A stretch of DNA of 64,000 bases from Bacteroidales bacterium (lineage in GTDB: Bacteria; Bacteroidota; Bacteroidia; Bacteroidales; UBA932): contig JALCMW010000002.1 in assembly GCA_022648685.1 (NCBI GenBank), positions 62,001 to 126,000 of the forward strand, written 5' to 3'. Below, in pieces: positions 45,162 through 54,314 of this stretch. The translations under genes and the position numbers were made by a program. The notes under the pieces are model-generated. The model did no database searches. It was not told the origin of the DNA and saw only the letters and a program-made list of their open reading frames with translations. How positions within the stretch are numbered: position 1 is the first letter of the stretch; every line of letters begins with the position of its first letter.

Positions 45162-46103
45162 ATGAAAAGGAAAATCCTGGTAAATCTAATTGCCTTAATG
45201 TCTATGGCAATGCTTAGCGCCTTTACGAGTTGCGGCAAGTCGGACAAAAACGATACGCCTGTGGAACAAAAAACCGCAAGCATAGAAATGAAAGTTATGT
45301 CTTTTAATGTAAGATGCTATACGACAAGCGATACCGGAGACAATAACTGGGAAAACAGAAAAGAGGCTTGTGTGAAAATGATTAAGGATCAGGTCCCGGA
45401 TATAATAGGCTTTCAGGAGCCGAGGGACAATCAGAGGGATTATCTCATATCTTCGCTTCCAGAATATAATTTCTATTATGTATACGCCCAGGACGGTGTT
45501 TCGTCCACACAGACGGGTCATACCCTGATGGCATACAGGAAAGACAGATTCACTGTCGTAAAGTCAGGGAGATTCTGGCTCAGCGGGACGCCGGATGTCC
45601 CGTCCTATCCTTGGTCGGTAGCTTCGGACAAGTCAATCAGGACATGCCTGTGGGAAGCGCTCACTGAAAAAGAATCCGGAAAAACAATATATTTCTTCAA
45701 CACGCATTTCCCGTATAAGACGGAAGACAACGAAGCAAGGAAACTTGCAGCGGATCTTTGCATATCGAAAATGAAAAGCATTGCCGGGGCAGATGCCAAA
45801 TTGTTTTTCGTAGGCGACATGAACAGCAGCCACAATGAAGAAGATTCCAGACGGTCATCTCTCGACGCACTGTACGCATGGATGACGGACGGACGTGACA
45901 ATGCCGCGGCTTCCGACAGTTACTCCAGCTACAACGGATATAATGATTCCGCAAACAGTTCAATCATCAAGCAAATCGATCATATCTTCACAAGGAACAT
46001 GACACCGATGGTATTCAAGACAGTGAATTCACATAACTACGGAGTAACCTACATATCAGACCACTACCCTATCACCCTTACCGTAAAAGCAGTTTTCGAA
46101 TAA
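45162..46103 (+). CDS. Secreted lipoprotein with endonuclease/exonuclease/phosphatase (EEP) fold
   Basis: The 313-residue protein has a lipoprotein signal (AFTSC lipobox, Cys24, then GKSDKND). The mature domain follows the EEP/DNase I-like pattern: VMSFNVRCYT near residue 45, IIGFQEPRDNQRDYL (metal Glu), FFNTHFPYKT, FFVGDMNSSHNEED (the G-D-x-N motif) and YISDHYPITLTV at the end (Asp-His pair). The combination fits the extracellular phosphatase/endonuclease-like proteins common in Bacteroidota PULs, acting on phosphodiesters or phosphomonoesters rather than on glycosidic bonds. The operator-like site A in its leader ties it to the neighbouring PUL. Confidence 0.85.
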   Translation: MKRKILVNLIALMSMAMLSAFTSCGKSDKNDTPVEQKTASIEMKVMSFNVRCYTTSDTGDNNWENRKEACVKMIKDQVPDIIGFQEPRDNQRDYLISSLPEYNFYYVYAQDGVSSTQTGHTLMAYRKDRFTVVKSGRFWLSGTPDVPSYPWSVASDKSIRTCLWEALTEKESGKTIYFFNTHFPYKTEDNEARKLAADLCISKMKSIAGADAKLFFVGDMNSSHNEEDSRRSSLDALYAWMTDGRDNAAASDSYSSYNGYNDSANSSIIKQIDHIFTRNMTPMVFKTVNSHNYGVTYISDHYPITLTVKAVFE

Positions 46104-46117
46104 AGCAGTCTTCGAAT
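46086..46117 (+). repeat. Tandem 16-bp duplication spanning the EEP gene stop codon
   Basis: AAAGCAGTTTTCGAAT (46086-46101) is followed immediately by AAAGCAGTCTTCGAAT (46102-46117), differing at one base. The TAA stop lies across the junction, so the second copy is untranslated. Confidence 0.85.
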
Positions 46118-46136
46118 AAGGAAAATCACGGGAGAA

Positions 46137-47171
46137 TCAGAACGTGCTTCTGCGGATCATGTGGAAATCGCATTTGACTTTGGATAATTTCCTTTCCAGA
46201 ATCATCCCGGCCACAAGTTCCCCCATCTGGCAGAAATCGGTCGAAACGCTTGTCAGCCCGTTAAGGATTATCTGATTGATAGGTGATTCATTATATGAAA
46301 TTATACCTATATCCTTTCCGAACTTGAATTTGCGTTCCCTTGCAAGAAGGACGAGACGTATCAGATCGAAATCGAGCTGGCTGTTCAGGATAAGGTAAGC
46401 TTCATTGCGACGTATCATTTCGGGAGTTATCGCGGCATGGTATTCCACGGGAATGCTGAAATCCATACAGAATTTTTCCACTCCCGATTTTATCGCCTGA
46501 GCATAAAGACTTGAAGGCAAAGTCACTACATTCAGCCTTGAATAATTTTTGAATGTCTTCAGGCCTTGTTTCAGACCGTCGTATATATCGTTTGAAAAAT
46601 CCTGATAGACAGCTCCGTAATTTCCCGGCAGACCGTCCATTTTTTTATCGACCAGTATAAGCTTGCGGTTAGGAATACGTTTCAGTAATTTAAGGACTTT
46701 CTTCTGAGTTGGCTGATCCAGCGGGAAATGAGGTGTTATAACATAGAAATCATACATATCCAGATTCTCATCCAGATAGTATTCCAGAAGATCCACATTC
46801 TGGCTGTGAAGCCTTATGGTGATTTCCGCCGAATTGCCTATCTTGTCCAGAAAGGAATTGAACAATATCTGCTTGTATGTGCTCAGCTTATCAAAAAGCA
46901 CAAGTACCTTCAATATCGAATTCGCGGAATTCGGGGAAACATAATAACCTTTGCCCTGCCGTGCTTCTACAAATCCCAGATTTCTCAAAATCGAATACGC
47001 TTTTTTCACGGTTTCCTTCGATATATCAAGGGAAGCGGAAAGATTGTTCATTGAAGGAAGAAGATAACCGTCGGGATATTCCCCTGACTTGATATTATTT
47101 TCGACCTGCGAGACCAGCTGCTTGTAAACAGGAATCTTGCTATTGGAATTTATTGCTATCCTTTTTGGCAT
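46137..47171 (-). CDS. GntR-type transcriptional regulator with LacI-like periplasmic-binding-fold sensor
   Basis: The 344-residue protein starts at the ATG at 47171 (MPKRIAINSNSK); a longer frame would run through the operator-like site B. Residues about 10-75 are a winged helix of the GntR class: IPVYKQLVSQVENNI, LPSMNNLSASLDISKETVKKA with the following AYSILRNLGFVEARQGKGYYV wing. Residues about 85-344 form a LacI/periplasmic-binding-like sensor (VLVLFDKL, FYVITPH, KLILVDKKMDGLPGNYGAVY, GIISYNESPINQIILNG). GntR-LacI hybrids of this shape control single sugar-use loci in Bacteroidota, usually as repressors relieved by a pathway sugar. Its location between the EEP gene and the GH operon, and the shared operator-like sites, make it the candidate local regulator. 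Confidence 0.88.
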   Translation of the reverse strand: MPKRIAINSNSKIPVYKQLVSQVENNIKSGEYPDGYLLPSMNNLSASLDISKETVKKAYSILRNLGFVEARQGKGYYVSPNSANSILKVLVLFDKLSTYKQILFNSFLDKIGNSAEITIRLHSQNVDLLEYYLDENLDMYDFYVITPHFPLDQPTQKKVLKLLKRIPNRKLILVDKKMDGLPGNYGAVYQDFSNDIYDGLKQGLKTFKNYSRLNVVTLPSSLYAQAIKSGVEKFCMDFSIPVEYHAAITPEMIRRNEAYLILNSQLDFDLIRLVLLARERKFKFGKDIGIISYNESPINQIILNGLTSVSTDFCQMGELVAGMILERKLSKVKCDFHMIRRSTF

Positions 47172-47218
47172 AAAACAAAAAAAATAAAAAAATGTATGGC
47201 TTATATAATTATTATTAA

Positions 47219-47226
47219 TAAATTTG
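47219..47226 (+). promoter_or_regulatory. Bacteroidota -7 element for the GH-MFS-isomerase operon
   Basis: TAAATTTG lies immediately before the operator-like site B. No TTTG is present at -33. The leader to the GH start would be about 95 bases. Confidence 0.5.
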
Positions 47227-47249
47227 TACCACACTACACAACACTAACG
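47227..47249 (+). promoter_or_regulatory. Operator-like site B of the PUL regulon
   Basis: The site reads TACCACACTACACAACACTA from 47227. It matches the minus-strand site D (62451-62470) at 17 of 20 positions. It contains CACTA twice, one helical turn apart. It lies between the divergent regulator and GH genes, where it could serve both operon control and autoregulation. Confidence 0.65.
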
Positions 47250-47327
47250 TAAAGCAGTGCACTGTTCAGTGGCCTGGAAAGCCTTTCAATGCACAAATTA
47301 AATTAAAAAAAACGTATTTACAAAAAA

Positions 47328-48809
47328 ATGAAACGACTAGCACTCCTCTTGTCAATGACTGTTTCGACATTTACATGCTGCATGGCGCAGCATTGGTCGC
47401 TTACGTGGAAAAAAATGAACACCGTTTCACCCGGACTTGAGCAAATCGGCACAATCGCCCCAGATCAGACGGGCAAGGGAAATATATTCCGTTGGTCTGT
47501 CGGCTGCGAAACACTGGACAGGGATTATGCGGATTTCAGCCAATACAAGGATTACGTGGGAAAACTAGGGGTCGGATATGCAAGGATCCAGAGCGGATGG
47601 GCAAAATGCGAAAAAAAGAAAGGCGTATACGATTTCGGATGGCTTGACGGCATAGTGGACGGTCTGGCAGGGGAAGGAGTAAAACCATGGATGTGCCTTT
47701 GTTACGGAAATCCGCTTTATCAAAGCGGAAAAGGACTTGGGTCTTCGATTTTCGAAGACAAGGCGACGACGGAAGCATGGTGCAAATACGTAAAGGCAAC
47801 AGTCAAGAGATACAAAGGACGGGTAGCAATGTGGGAGATATGGAATGAACCGAATCTCGGTGAAAACGGGAAAAAACCGGAAACATACGCCAATCTCCTG
47901 ATAGCGACTGCGGAAACAATCCGTTCGATAGATCCCGATGCCGTTATAATAGGCTTCGGACTATCGAGGATACCGTTGAAATACACCGAATCGGTCCTGG
48001 ACATATTGAAAAAAGAAGGAAAACTCAACCTGTTGAATTATATAAGTTTCCATCCCTACTATGAAAATCCCGACATAGCAGATTCTTCCATAACGGCTCT
48101 CAGGGAACTGGTCGGAAGCTACAACCCGGATATAAAACTCATGCAGGGGGAATGCGGATGTCCTTCCATATTGGAATGGGGACACGCTCTCCGTTACCAT
48201 GAATGGACGGAATACAGCCAGGCGAAATGGGATCTTAGAAGAATGGCGTGCGATTTCACATTGGACATCCCCTCTTCGATTTTCACTATCGTGGATTTGC
48301 AATATCCGAACATGCAGCAGTCTTTCGGACTTTTGAGGACGAATCTGCTGAAACAGGTGGTTTATGAACGGCCTTCTTATCACGGGGTAATGAATATGGC
48401 TTCGATCCTGGGAGCTAAATACCACTCTGCAGGGGCACTGGAATATGAAAGCGGTTCGGCAAGAAAAATCAAAGTGACCGGAATAGCTGACAGTGCCGGA
48501 AAAATCAGGGGTGCACTTATTTGGTTCGGCGACAAAGTACCCGGCCGGGAACTCGCATGGAGCGCTACTTGTATGAAAATCAAGGGGACGGACATAAAGA
48601 ATCCAGTATATATAGAGCCGATAACAGGCAGGGTCTATAAACCGGAACTGACGAAAGGCTGCATATCCGGAAACGGGATCTATTTCCAGGATTTGCCTGT
48701 ATGGGACAGTCCGGTAATAATAATGGAAAGCAGCGAAGTAAAACTTTCGGAACGGACTCCCGACTCAGGAGAACAGGAGAAAGGCTCGGTAAAAGATATG
48801 ATGTATTGA
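47328..48809 (+). CDS. Secreted clan-A glycoside hydrolase (GH39/GH5-like)
   Basis: The 493-residue protein has a signal peptide ending CCMAQ. A (beta/alpha)8 barrel is read from LGVGYARIQSGWAKCE, the acid/base motif MWEIWNEPNLGE near residue 170, ISFHPYYENP, and the nucleophile region LMQGECGCPS near residue 267 (strand-7 Glu). After about residue 350 comes a beta-rich C-terminal domain. The double-Glu spacing is that of retaining clan GH-A enzymes, and W-E-x-W-N-E-P-N plus the ARIQSGWAKCE start resemble GH39, but GH5 or an unassigned family remain possible. It is the first gene of a plus-strand operon with sugar uptake and metabolism genes. Confidence 0.8.
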   Translation: MKRLALLLSMTVSTFTCCMAQHWSLTWKKMNTVSPGLEQIGTIAPDQTGKGNIFRWSVGCETLDRDYADFSQYKDYVGKLGVGYARIQSGWAKCEKKKGVYDFGWLDGIVDGLAGEGVKPWMCLCYGNPLYQSGKGLGSSIFEDKATTEAWCKYVKATVKRYKGRVAMWEIWNEPNLGENGKKPETYANLLIATAETIRSIDPDAVIIGFGLSRIPLKYTESVLDILKKEGKLNLLNYISFHPYYENPDIADSSITALRELVGSYNPDIKLMQGECGCPSILEWGHALRYHEWTEYSQAKWDLRRMACDFTLDIPSSIFTIVDLQYPNMQQSFGLLRTNLLKQVVYERPSYHGVMNMASILGAKYHSAGALEYESGSARKIKVTGIADSAGKIRGALIWFGDKVPGRELAWSATCMKIKGTDIKNPVYIEPITGRVYKPELTKGCISGNGIYFQDLPVWDSPVIIMESSEVKLSERTPDSGEQEKGSVKDMMY

Positions 48810-48822
48810 TAACACTGGAACA

Positions 48823-50103
48823 ATGATAGGAAAATTCAAAATCGACACTGCAAAACCGGGATACAAATGGGAAGTCCTGGCACTTCTGTGGATAGCGTTT
48901 CTGCTCAACCAGGCGGATCGGCAGGCATTCAATGTTGTACTTCCGCTAATCAGGGATGATCTTGGGCTCAGCGATGTGCTTGTAGGTACGATAGCTACAA
49001 TCTTCAACCTTTTCTATGCCATCCTTGTACCGATAGGAGGTCTGGTCGGAGACAGATTCAGCAAGAAATGGATAGTTACGCTTAGCATCCTGTTCTGGAG
49101 CATGGCGACTGCGCTTACGGGACTTAGCAACGGCTTTCTCATGATAGTGCTGACACGAAGTCTGGCGACAGGAGGAGGAGAAGCCTTTTTCGGCCCTGCG
49201 AATTATTCACTGCTGGCCCAATATCACACAAAAACCAGGGCATTCGCAATGTCCGTCCACCAGACGGCATATTATCTCGGAATCATTCTGAGCGGATACG
49301 TGGCGGGTTATGTAGGGGAAATGTTCGGATGGAGAAATGCTTTCTATATATTCGGTTCGGTTGGAATAATCCACGCCGTGATAATGATTTTCAGGCTCAA
49401 AGACAAAAAGCCCGACGTGAAACCGGATGAACTGCAGATGCCGGAAGAGAAGAAAACCGAAAAGACCGGATTTCTCGACGGATTCAGGGTGGTTTTCAAA
49501 ACGCCTACGGCAATATTGCTGACATTATGTTTCTCCGGATTGATATTCGTCCTTACCGGTTATCTGACATGGATGCCTACATATCTGTACGAAAACTTCC
49601 ATATGGATCTGGCCAAAGCAGGATTCCATTCCATGTTCTATACCCATATATTCGCATTCTTCGGAGTCCTGATAGCAGGAAGGCTTTCGGACATACTGGG
49701 AAAAATCAAACCCGGATACAGAATGGCTATGCAGGGACTGGGACTTCTGGCAGCGGTACCATTCATTTTCATGATGGGAAATTCCACGGCATTATGGGCC
49801 GTCTATATAGGACTTGCGGGATTCGGATTTGCAAGAGCATTCTTCGATGCCAACACATATACCGTGCTTTATGACGTCATTCCAGAAAAATACCATTCTT
49901 CCGCTTCAGGGGTAATGATTATGATAGGCTTCGGAATCGGGGCGCTCGCACCGGTAATTCTGGGAGCCATCAAAGGTTCGAGAGGCCTTTCATTCAGATT
50001 TACTTCATTGTCTATAATCTGGCTTGTCTGCGGCATTCTCATGGTCGCAGGAAGCAAAACCTTATATATGAGAGACTTTAATAAAATTAAACATGAAGAA
50101 TAA
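48823..50103 (+). CDS. MFS transporter (sugar/sugar-acid importer)
   Basis: The 426-residue protein has 12 predicted membrane segments. The loop 2-3 signature is GGLVGDRFSKKWIV near residue 72, and the N-terminal helix region LNQADRQAFNVVLPLIRDD resembles the anion:cation symporter/sugar-acid branch (the R/D-Q-x-x-x-N-x-x-x-P pattern). A central charged loop follows (about residues 190-215). Within a sugar operon it is most likely the inner-membrane importer for the mono- or disaccharide freed by the hydrolases. The gene starts 13 bases after the GH gene and overlaps the isomerase-like gene by 11 bases. Confidence 0.86.
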   Translation: MIGKFKIDTAKPGYKWEVLALLWIAFLLNQADRQAFNVVLPLIRDDLGLSDVLVGTIATIFNLFYAILVPIGGLVGDRFSKKWIVTLSILFWSMATALTGLSNGFLMIVLTRSLATGGGEAFFGPANYSLLAQYHTKTRAFAMSVHQTAYYLGIILSGYVAGYVGEMFGWRNAFYIFGSVGIIHAVIMIFRLKDKKPDVKPDELQMPEEKKTEKTGFLDGFRVVFKTPTAILLTLCFSGLIFVLTGYLTWMPTYLYENFHMDLAKAGFHSMFYTHIFAFFGVLIAGRLSDILGKIKPGYRMAMQGLGLLAAVPFIFMMGNSTALWAVYIGLAGFGFARAFFDANTYTVLYDVIPEKYHSSASGVMIMIGFGIGALAPVILGAIKGSRGLSFRFTSLSIIWLVCGILMVAGSKTLYMRDFNKIKHEE

Positions 50104-51535
50104 CTTAAAGACCAGGAAGCCCAGGGCAGGCCTGCTGCTCATAGCGTCGCCGCGCTTCAAGAACCTCGGTGAAGGATTGAAACATGGGACGTATGCCGAA
50201 AGGAAAGACATTGCCGTCAACGAAATAATGGGCACGATGGATTTCCTTGACATAATATTCCCGGGGATAGTATATGAAAAAGAGGATGCGGTATCCGCAA
50301 TGAGAGAATTTTATGACAAGAATGCGGATCTGGTAATTGTGGAATTCCTTTCTTGGTCGGAGGACTTTGCATGGATCCGGTTCCTGAGGGATATGCCGGA
50401 CATACCTGTGATTTTCACGAATGTGGCAAAGGACCATGTGGCTTTCAACGATACCATTGATGAAGATGATTTCATAGAATACCTATGCTCAGGAACTCTG
50501 GTGGGCTCCCTGGAGGGTTCGGGATCTGTTCCGCGCAGCGGAAGAAAACATATAAAGACCGTACTTGGAAACCGCAGTGAGATAACGGAGAAAATACGTT
50601 CTTTCGCTTCGGCGGCAATGGTCAAATCCGTTCTCAAGCAAGCGAATCTCGGACTTCTTGCAAATTACAACGAAGCCATGTGGTCTACATACATGGACCC
50701 TTATAACATCTTCACAAAACTGGGACCCGAGATAAAATTCCTTCCGTATTCGATATATGCGGATGTGATAGAAAGCATAACGGAAAAGGAACTTAAAGAA
50801 TACTGCGATGATCTTACGGGGAAATACAAAATGGAGGAAGACGTCGCCTATGACAAATTCGAAGCTTCGGCAAGGGCATCGCTTGCATTGGCAAAACTGG
50901 CGGAGAAAAGGGACATCGATATAATGGTATATAATGACATCGATGAAGCTATGTTCAAGCTTGTAGGCCTGAGAGCAGGATTCTACCATCCGTGGTTCAA
51001 TGAAAACACTTCTGTTCTGGTTCCGGAAGCCGACAGCGGAGCAGGTATAATAACATTCATACTGAAACTCATCTCCGGAAAGAACGTGAATTTCCTGGAA
51101 CCTTTCCATATAGAAACCGATTACGGCACTTTCGCCGGGGGCCATGCAGGTCCTAACGATCACAATGATCCGGAATGGCAGAAGAATGTCGTGATCGCAA
51201 GAGACGTACGGTTCGCGAAGACGAAATGGAAATATGCAGGAGCTCCGTTTGCATGGTACAGGATAAGCCCGGGAAGAAAAACGATGGCCCAGCTGGTGGA
51301 ATGCGACGGAAAATATAAACTCGTCTGCACACTTGTGGATTCGCTAGAGGGTGAGCATATTCTCGCTACTTATTCCCACAGCATTTTCAAACCGGTGGTC
51401 CCGGTATGCCGTCTGTTCGAAGAAATTCTGAAGACAGGCACTACACAGCATTTCGGAATCGTGGACGGCGACTACACCAAAGAGCTCGCAGATGTGGCTT
51501 CACTTATGGATTTTGAATTTTACGAAATAAAATAA
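50093..51535 (+). CDS. L-fucose/L-arabinose isomerase-family protein
   Basis: The 480-residue protein follows the fucose/arabinose isomerase fold. The N-terminal Rossmann-like half has FLDIIFPGIVYEKEDA and LVIVEFLSWSEDFAW with the catalytic-type acids in the central part (DIDEAMFKLVGLRAGF and the conserved PEADSGAGIITFI). A GGHAGPNDHNDP segment near residue 345 resembles the metal/substrate His region of the family (the family typically has a conserved H-x-A/S). It would interconvert an aldose and ketose with Mn2+. It is too diverged from classical AraA and FucI to name the sugar. It overlaps the transporter by 11 bases and is followed by a phosphomannose-isomerase-like gene. Confidence 0.78.
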   Translation: MKNNLKTRKPRAGLLLIASPRFKNLGEGLKHGTYAERKDIAVNEIMGTMDFLDIIFPGIVYEKEDAVSAMREFYDKNADLVIVEFLSWSEDFAWIRFLRDMPDIPVIFTNVAKDHVAFNDTIDEDDFIEYLCSGTLVGSLEGSGSVPRSGRKHIKTVLGNRSEITEKIRSFASAAMVKSVLKQANLGLLANYNEAMWSTYMDPYNIFTKLGPEIKFLPYSIYADVIESITEKELKEYCDDLTGKYKMEEDVAYDKFEASARASLALAKLAEKRDIDIMVYNDIDEAMFKLVGLRAGFYHPWFNENTSVLVPEADSGAGIITFILKLISGKNVNFLEPFHIETDYGTFAGGHAGPNDHNDPEWQKNVVIARDVRFAKTKWKYAGAPFAWYRISPGRKTMAQLVECDGKYKLVCTLVDSLEGEHILATYSHSIFKPVVPVCRLFEEILKTGTTQHFGIVDGDYTKELADVASLMDFEFYEIK

Positions 51536-51554
51536 CAATTAATTATTTACTGAC

Positions 51555-53420
51555 ATGAGTTTTATGTACAACCCGTTCCCTTATGACGACCCCAGGGCAG
51601 TCAACAGGCCGGAATTAAAGAAAGAAACAACAGACAAAATCATTACCGGAACCGTTGCTTCGGCTAAAAAGCTGGCAGGCATACTTGCGGAAAAGTTGGC
51701 TTCGGCGGCTGGAAAAAATATCATAGTTGCATTCGACGGATATACGAGCGCCGATTGGACCAGAATGCTTAATTGCCTTTCCCATGCATTCGTTACGAAA
51801 GGGATAGAAATGGAACAAACAGACTTTTCCGAAGTGTACAAAAGCGAGGAAGAGATACATGCAATGATAGACCCTACTCTTGAATGGGATAAGGACATAG
51901 ACCCTACGCTGCTTTTCGGTCACGTTTTCCAGGGCGATTACAACGCTCTCTTCGATGCTGAAAAACTCAAGGATTTTGCCGGAAGGATGGATTCCGCAAA
52001 AAAAGCATCCGGGAAAGGAAAAATCATCATCGTATATGGATACGGCTGCCTTGAAAAAGGACTACGTAGATTATACGACGTAAAGTGCTATTTCGATGTC
52101 ACCCCAAAAGAGACCACTCTGAGGATACATCGCGGGCAATTCAAGAATTACGCGGACAAAACGGCAAGACCCGTAAATCAAATCATCAGACATTGTTATT
52201 ATTTCGAATACATAATAGCTGTAAAATTAAGAGGGGAACTCCTCCGGAACCATATTCTTGATTATTATATACCTTCGGACAATCTGGATGGCATGCAACT
52301 GCTGGACAGGGAAACGGCCGAAGATATCATGAACAACCTGATAAAGTATCCGTTCCGTTGCAAACCTGTCTATCTTGAAGGCATCTGGGGCGGCTCGTAT
52401 GTTATGAAACTCCGCAACTTACCTGAAACTATGAGAAACTGCGCCTGGGTATTCGACCTCATTCCAATGGAGGTCAGCGTGGTAGTGGAAGCGGGGAACG
52501 CCAAGGTGGAAATACCGTTTTCAACATTCATTCAACAAGAAGGCGTACCTATGATGGGCGAAACTTGCGTGAAAAAATACGGCGGATACTTTCCTATCAG
52601 GTTTAATTATGACGACTCTTACCACAGCACCGGAAACATGTCCATACAATGCCATTCCGGAGCCAAATTCAATATCGATAATTTCGATGAATTCGGAAGA
52701 CAGGACGAAAGCTACTATGTGGTGGCATCCGGACATCACGCAAAGACATTCCTGGGCTTCAGGGATGATGCCGATATTCCTCAATTCTTCAAAGACATCG
52801 AACAGGCTGACAAGAACCACAAGGCCGTGGACTATATGAAATACGTCAATTACGAAGAATCAAAGCCGGGTCTTCAGGTAATGATTCCTGCCGGTACGAT
52901 CCATTCTTCCGGACGAAATCAGGTAGTCCTGGAAATAGGCAGTCTTACTATCGGCTCATACACTTATAAACTTTACGATTATCTCAGGCTTGACTTCGAC
53001 GGGAAACAGCGTCCGATACACACAAAACTCGGAGAAAAAAATCTTGTCACCGACCGCCGTACAGAATGGGTCAGGAACAATATAGTGCAGAAGCCGCGCA
53101 TAGCAAGAAGCGGAGAAGGATGGGCCGAATATATTATCGGGGAACATGATCTTTTATATTTCACATTGAGAAGGCTTGAATTCGAAAAGAGCATAAAGGA
53201 CGACACGGAAGGCAAATTCCACGTCCTGTCGCTTGTGGACGGAGAACATATAAGGATCCGTTCGGTAAAAGACCCTTCAAAATATTTCGATGCCGAGTAC
53301 ATGGACATAGTCATAGTTCCGGCAGATATGGGTGAATATGTAATAGAAAATCTCGGAAAAGAACCGATATGCGTTCACAAGACAATGCTTAAGGACGGAT
53401 TCGAAAATGAACCGAGGTAA
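51555..53420 (+). CDS. Class I mannose-6-phosphate isomerase-like protein with degenerate kinase-like N-terminal domain
   Basis: The 621-residue protein is twice the size of a simple class I phosphomannose isomerase. The C-terminal part (about 265-610) has the cupin core: EGIWGGSYVMKL, MSIQCHSGAKFN (Gln and His zinc ligands), GRQDESYYVV (Glu ligand), and MIPAGTIHSSGRN (His ligand). The N-terminal part (about 1-210) resembles a uridine-kinase-like P-loop domain but the glycine-rich ATP loop is replaced by FDGYTSADWT at residues 60-69, so phosphotransfer is unlikely. Proteins of this two-domain type occur in other Bacteroidota carbohydrate loci. A role in ketose/aldose or sugar-phosphate interconversion of the PUL product is likely. 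It overlaps the ROK gene by 14 bases. Confidence 0.82.
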   Translation: MSFMYNPFPYDDPRAVNRPELKKETTDKIITGTVASAKKLAGILAEKLASAAGKNIIVAFDGYTSADWTRMLNCLSHAFVTKGIEMEQTDFSEVYKSEEEIHAMIDPTLEWDKDIDPTLLFGHVFQGDYNALFDAEKLKDFAGRMDSAKKASGKGKIIIVYGYGCLEKGLRRLYDVKCYFDVTPKETTLRIHRGQFKNYADKTARPVNQIIRHCYYFEYIIAVKLRGELLRNHILDYYIPSDNLDGMQLLDRETAEDIMNNLIKYPFRCKPVYLEGIWGGSYVMKLRNLPETMRNCAWVFDLIPMEVSVVVEAGNAKVEIPFSTFIQQEGVPMMGETCVKKYGGYFPIRFNYDDSYHSTGNMSIQCHSGAKFNIDNFDEFGRQDESYYVVASGHHAKTFLGFRDDADIPQFFKDIEQADKNHKAVDYMKYVNYEESKPGLQVMIPAGTIHSSGRNQVVLEIGSLTIGSYTYKLYDYLRLDFDGKQRPIHTKLGEKNLVTDRRTEWVRNNIVQKPRIARSGEGWAEYIIGEHDLLYFTLRRLEFEKSIKDDTEGKFHVLSLVDGEHIRIRSVKDPSKYFDAEYMDIVIVPADMGEYVIENLGKEPICVHKTMLKDGFENEPR

Positions 53421-54303
53421 ACTTCTCCTGGATATAGGCGGAACCTTCATCAAGGCATGTCTGGCCGACGGAAAAGGAACTCTTATTCCGGGAAGTTTCT
53501 TTTCAGTCCCGATGGATTCTGCCGGGAAAGCGGATGTGATCATAAAATCCCTGACGGACAGTATCCGCCAGGGCTATGATATAGCCGGGAAATCGGGATA
53601 TGGCATTTCCGGGATAGGCATAGCAATCCCAGGGCCTTTCGATTTTGAAGGGGGGATTCCCCTGATGAAACACAAATTCGCAGCCGTTTACGGCAGGCCG
53701 CTGAGAGAAATAATTTACGGATGCGGGATTGTAGCCACGGGAACACCGGTACTGTTCATGCACGATGTAATATCAATGCTCTCGGGGGAAATGCTTTACG
53801 GTAATGCAACCGGATACGGCAACTCAGCAATAGTTGCCCTCGGTACCGGCTTGGGATTCGCCTGCTGCATAGACGGGAAGATAAGATATTCGCCAATGAA
53901 ATCACCGGCGTATCCGATATACAATCTGCCGTACAAAGACGGGATTCTGGAAGATTATGTTTCAAAAAGAGGCTTCATCAAAAATTACGGGATCATTTCC
54001 GGAAAAGTACCTGACACAGGCTTGACTGTGGAAGATATTGGAAAGATGGCGGAAAACGGAGACGAGGCGGCATTGGAAACTTTCGGGGCGGTCGGCTCGA
54101 TAATCGCCGCGAACCTGAAAGAATTCCTGAAAAGCAAAGACATCCGGTGCCTTCTTTTCGGAGGCCAGATATCAAAATCTTTCAGATATATGAAAGACTC
54201 CCTTGATAAAGGGCTTTCAGGTATGCCGATAAAAATAACTTCCGCGAAGCATATAGACGAAGCAACCTTTTACGGCTTGTGCGGACTATTGAAAAATACC
54301 TGA
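53407..54303 (+). CDS. ROK-family sugar kinase
   Basis: The 298-residue protein has the ROK/actin-fold ATPase motifs: LLLDIGGTFIKACLAD at the N-terminus, GIGIAIPGPFDFEGG, the catalytic-base region LFMHDVISMLSGEMLYG near residue 118, VALGTGLGFACCIDG, and LLFGGQISKSF. The zinc-binding C-x-C-G-x-x-G-C-x-E loop that most ROK kinases carry is missing; the corresponding stretch is YPIYNLPYKDGILEDYV. It most likely phosphorylates the ketose made upstream in the pathway. The N-terminus overlaps the isomerase-like gene by 14 bases, and it closes the plus-strand operon, 11 bases from the convergent epimerase-like gene. Confidence 0.84.
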   Translation: MNRGKLLLDIGGTFIKACLADGKGTLIPGSFFSVPMDSAGKADVIIKSLTDSIRQGYDIAGKSGYGISGIGIAIPGPFDFEGGIPLMKHKFAAVYGRPLREIIYGCGIVATGTPVLFMHDVISMLSGEMLYGNATGYGNSAIVALGTGLGFACCIDGKIRYSPMKSPAYPIYNLPYKDGILEDYVSKRGFIKNYGIISGKVPDTGLTVEDIGKMAENGDEAALETFGAVGSIIAANLKEFLKSKDIRCLLFGGQISKSFRYMKDSLDKGLSGMPIKITSAKHIDEATFYGLCGLLKNT

Positions 54304-54314
54304 TAAATAAGATT

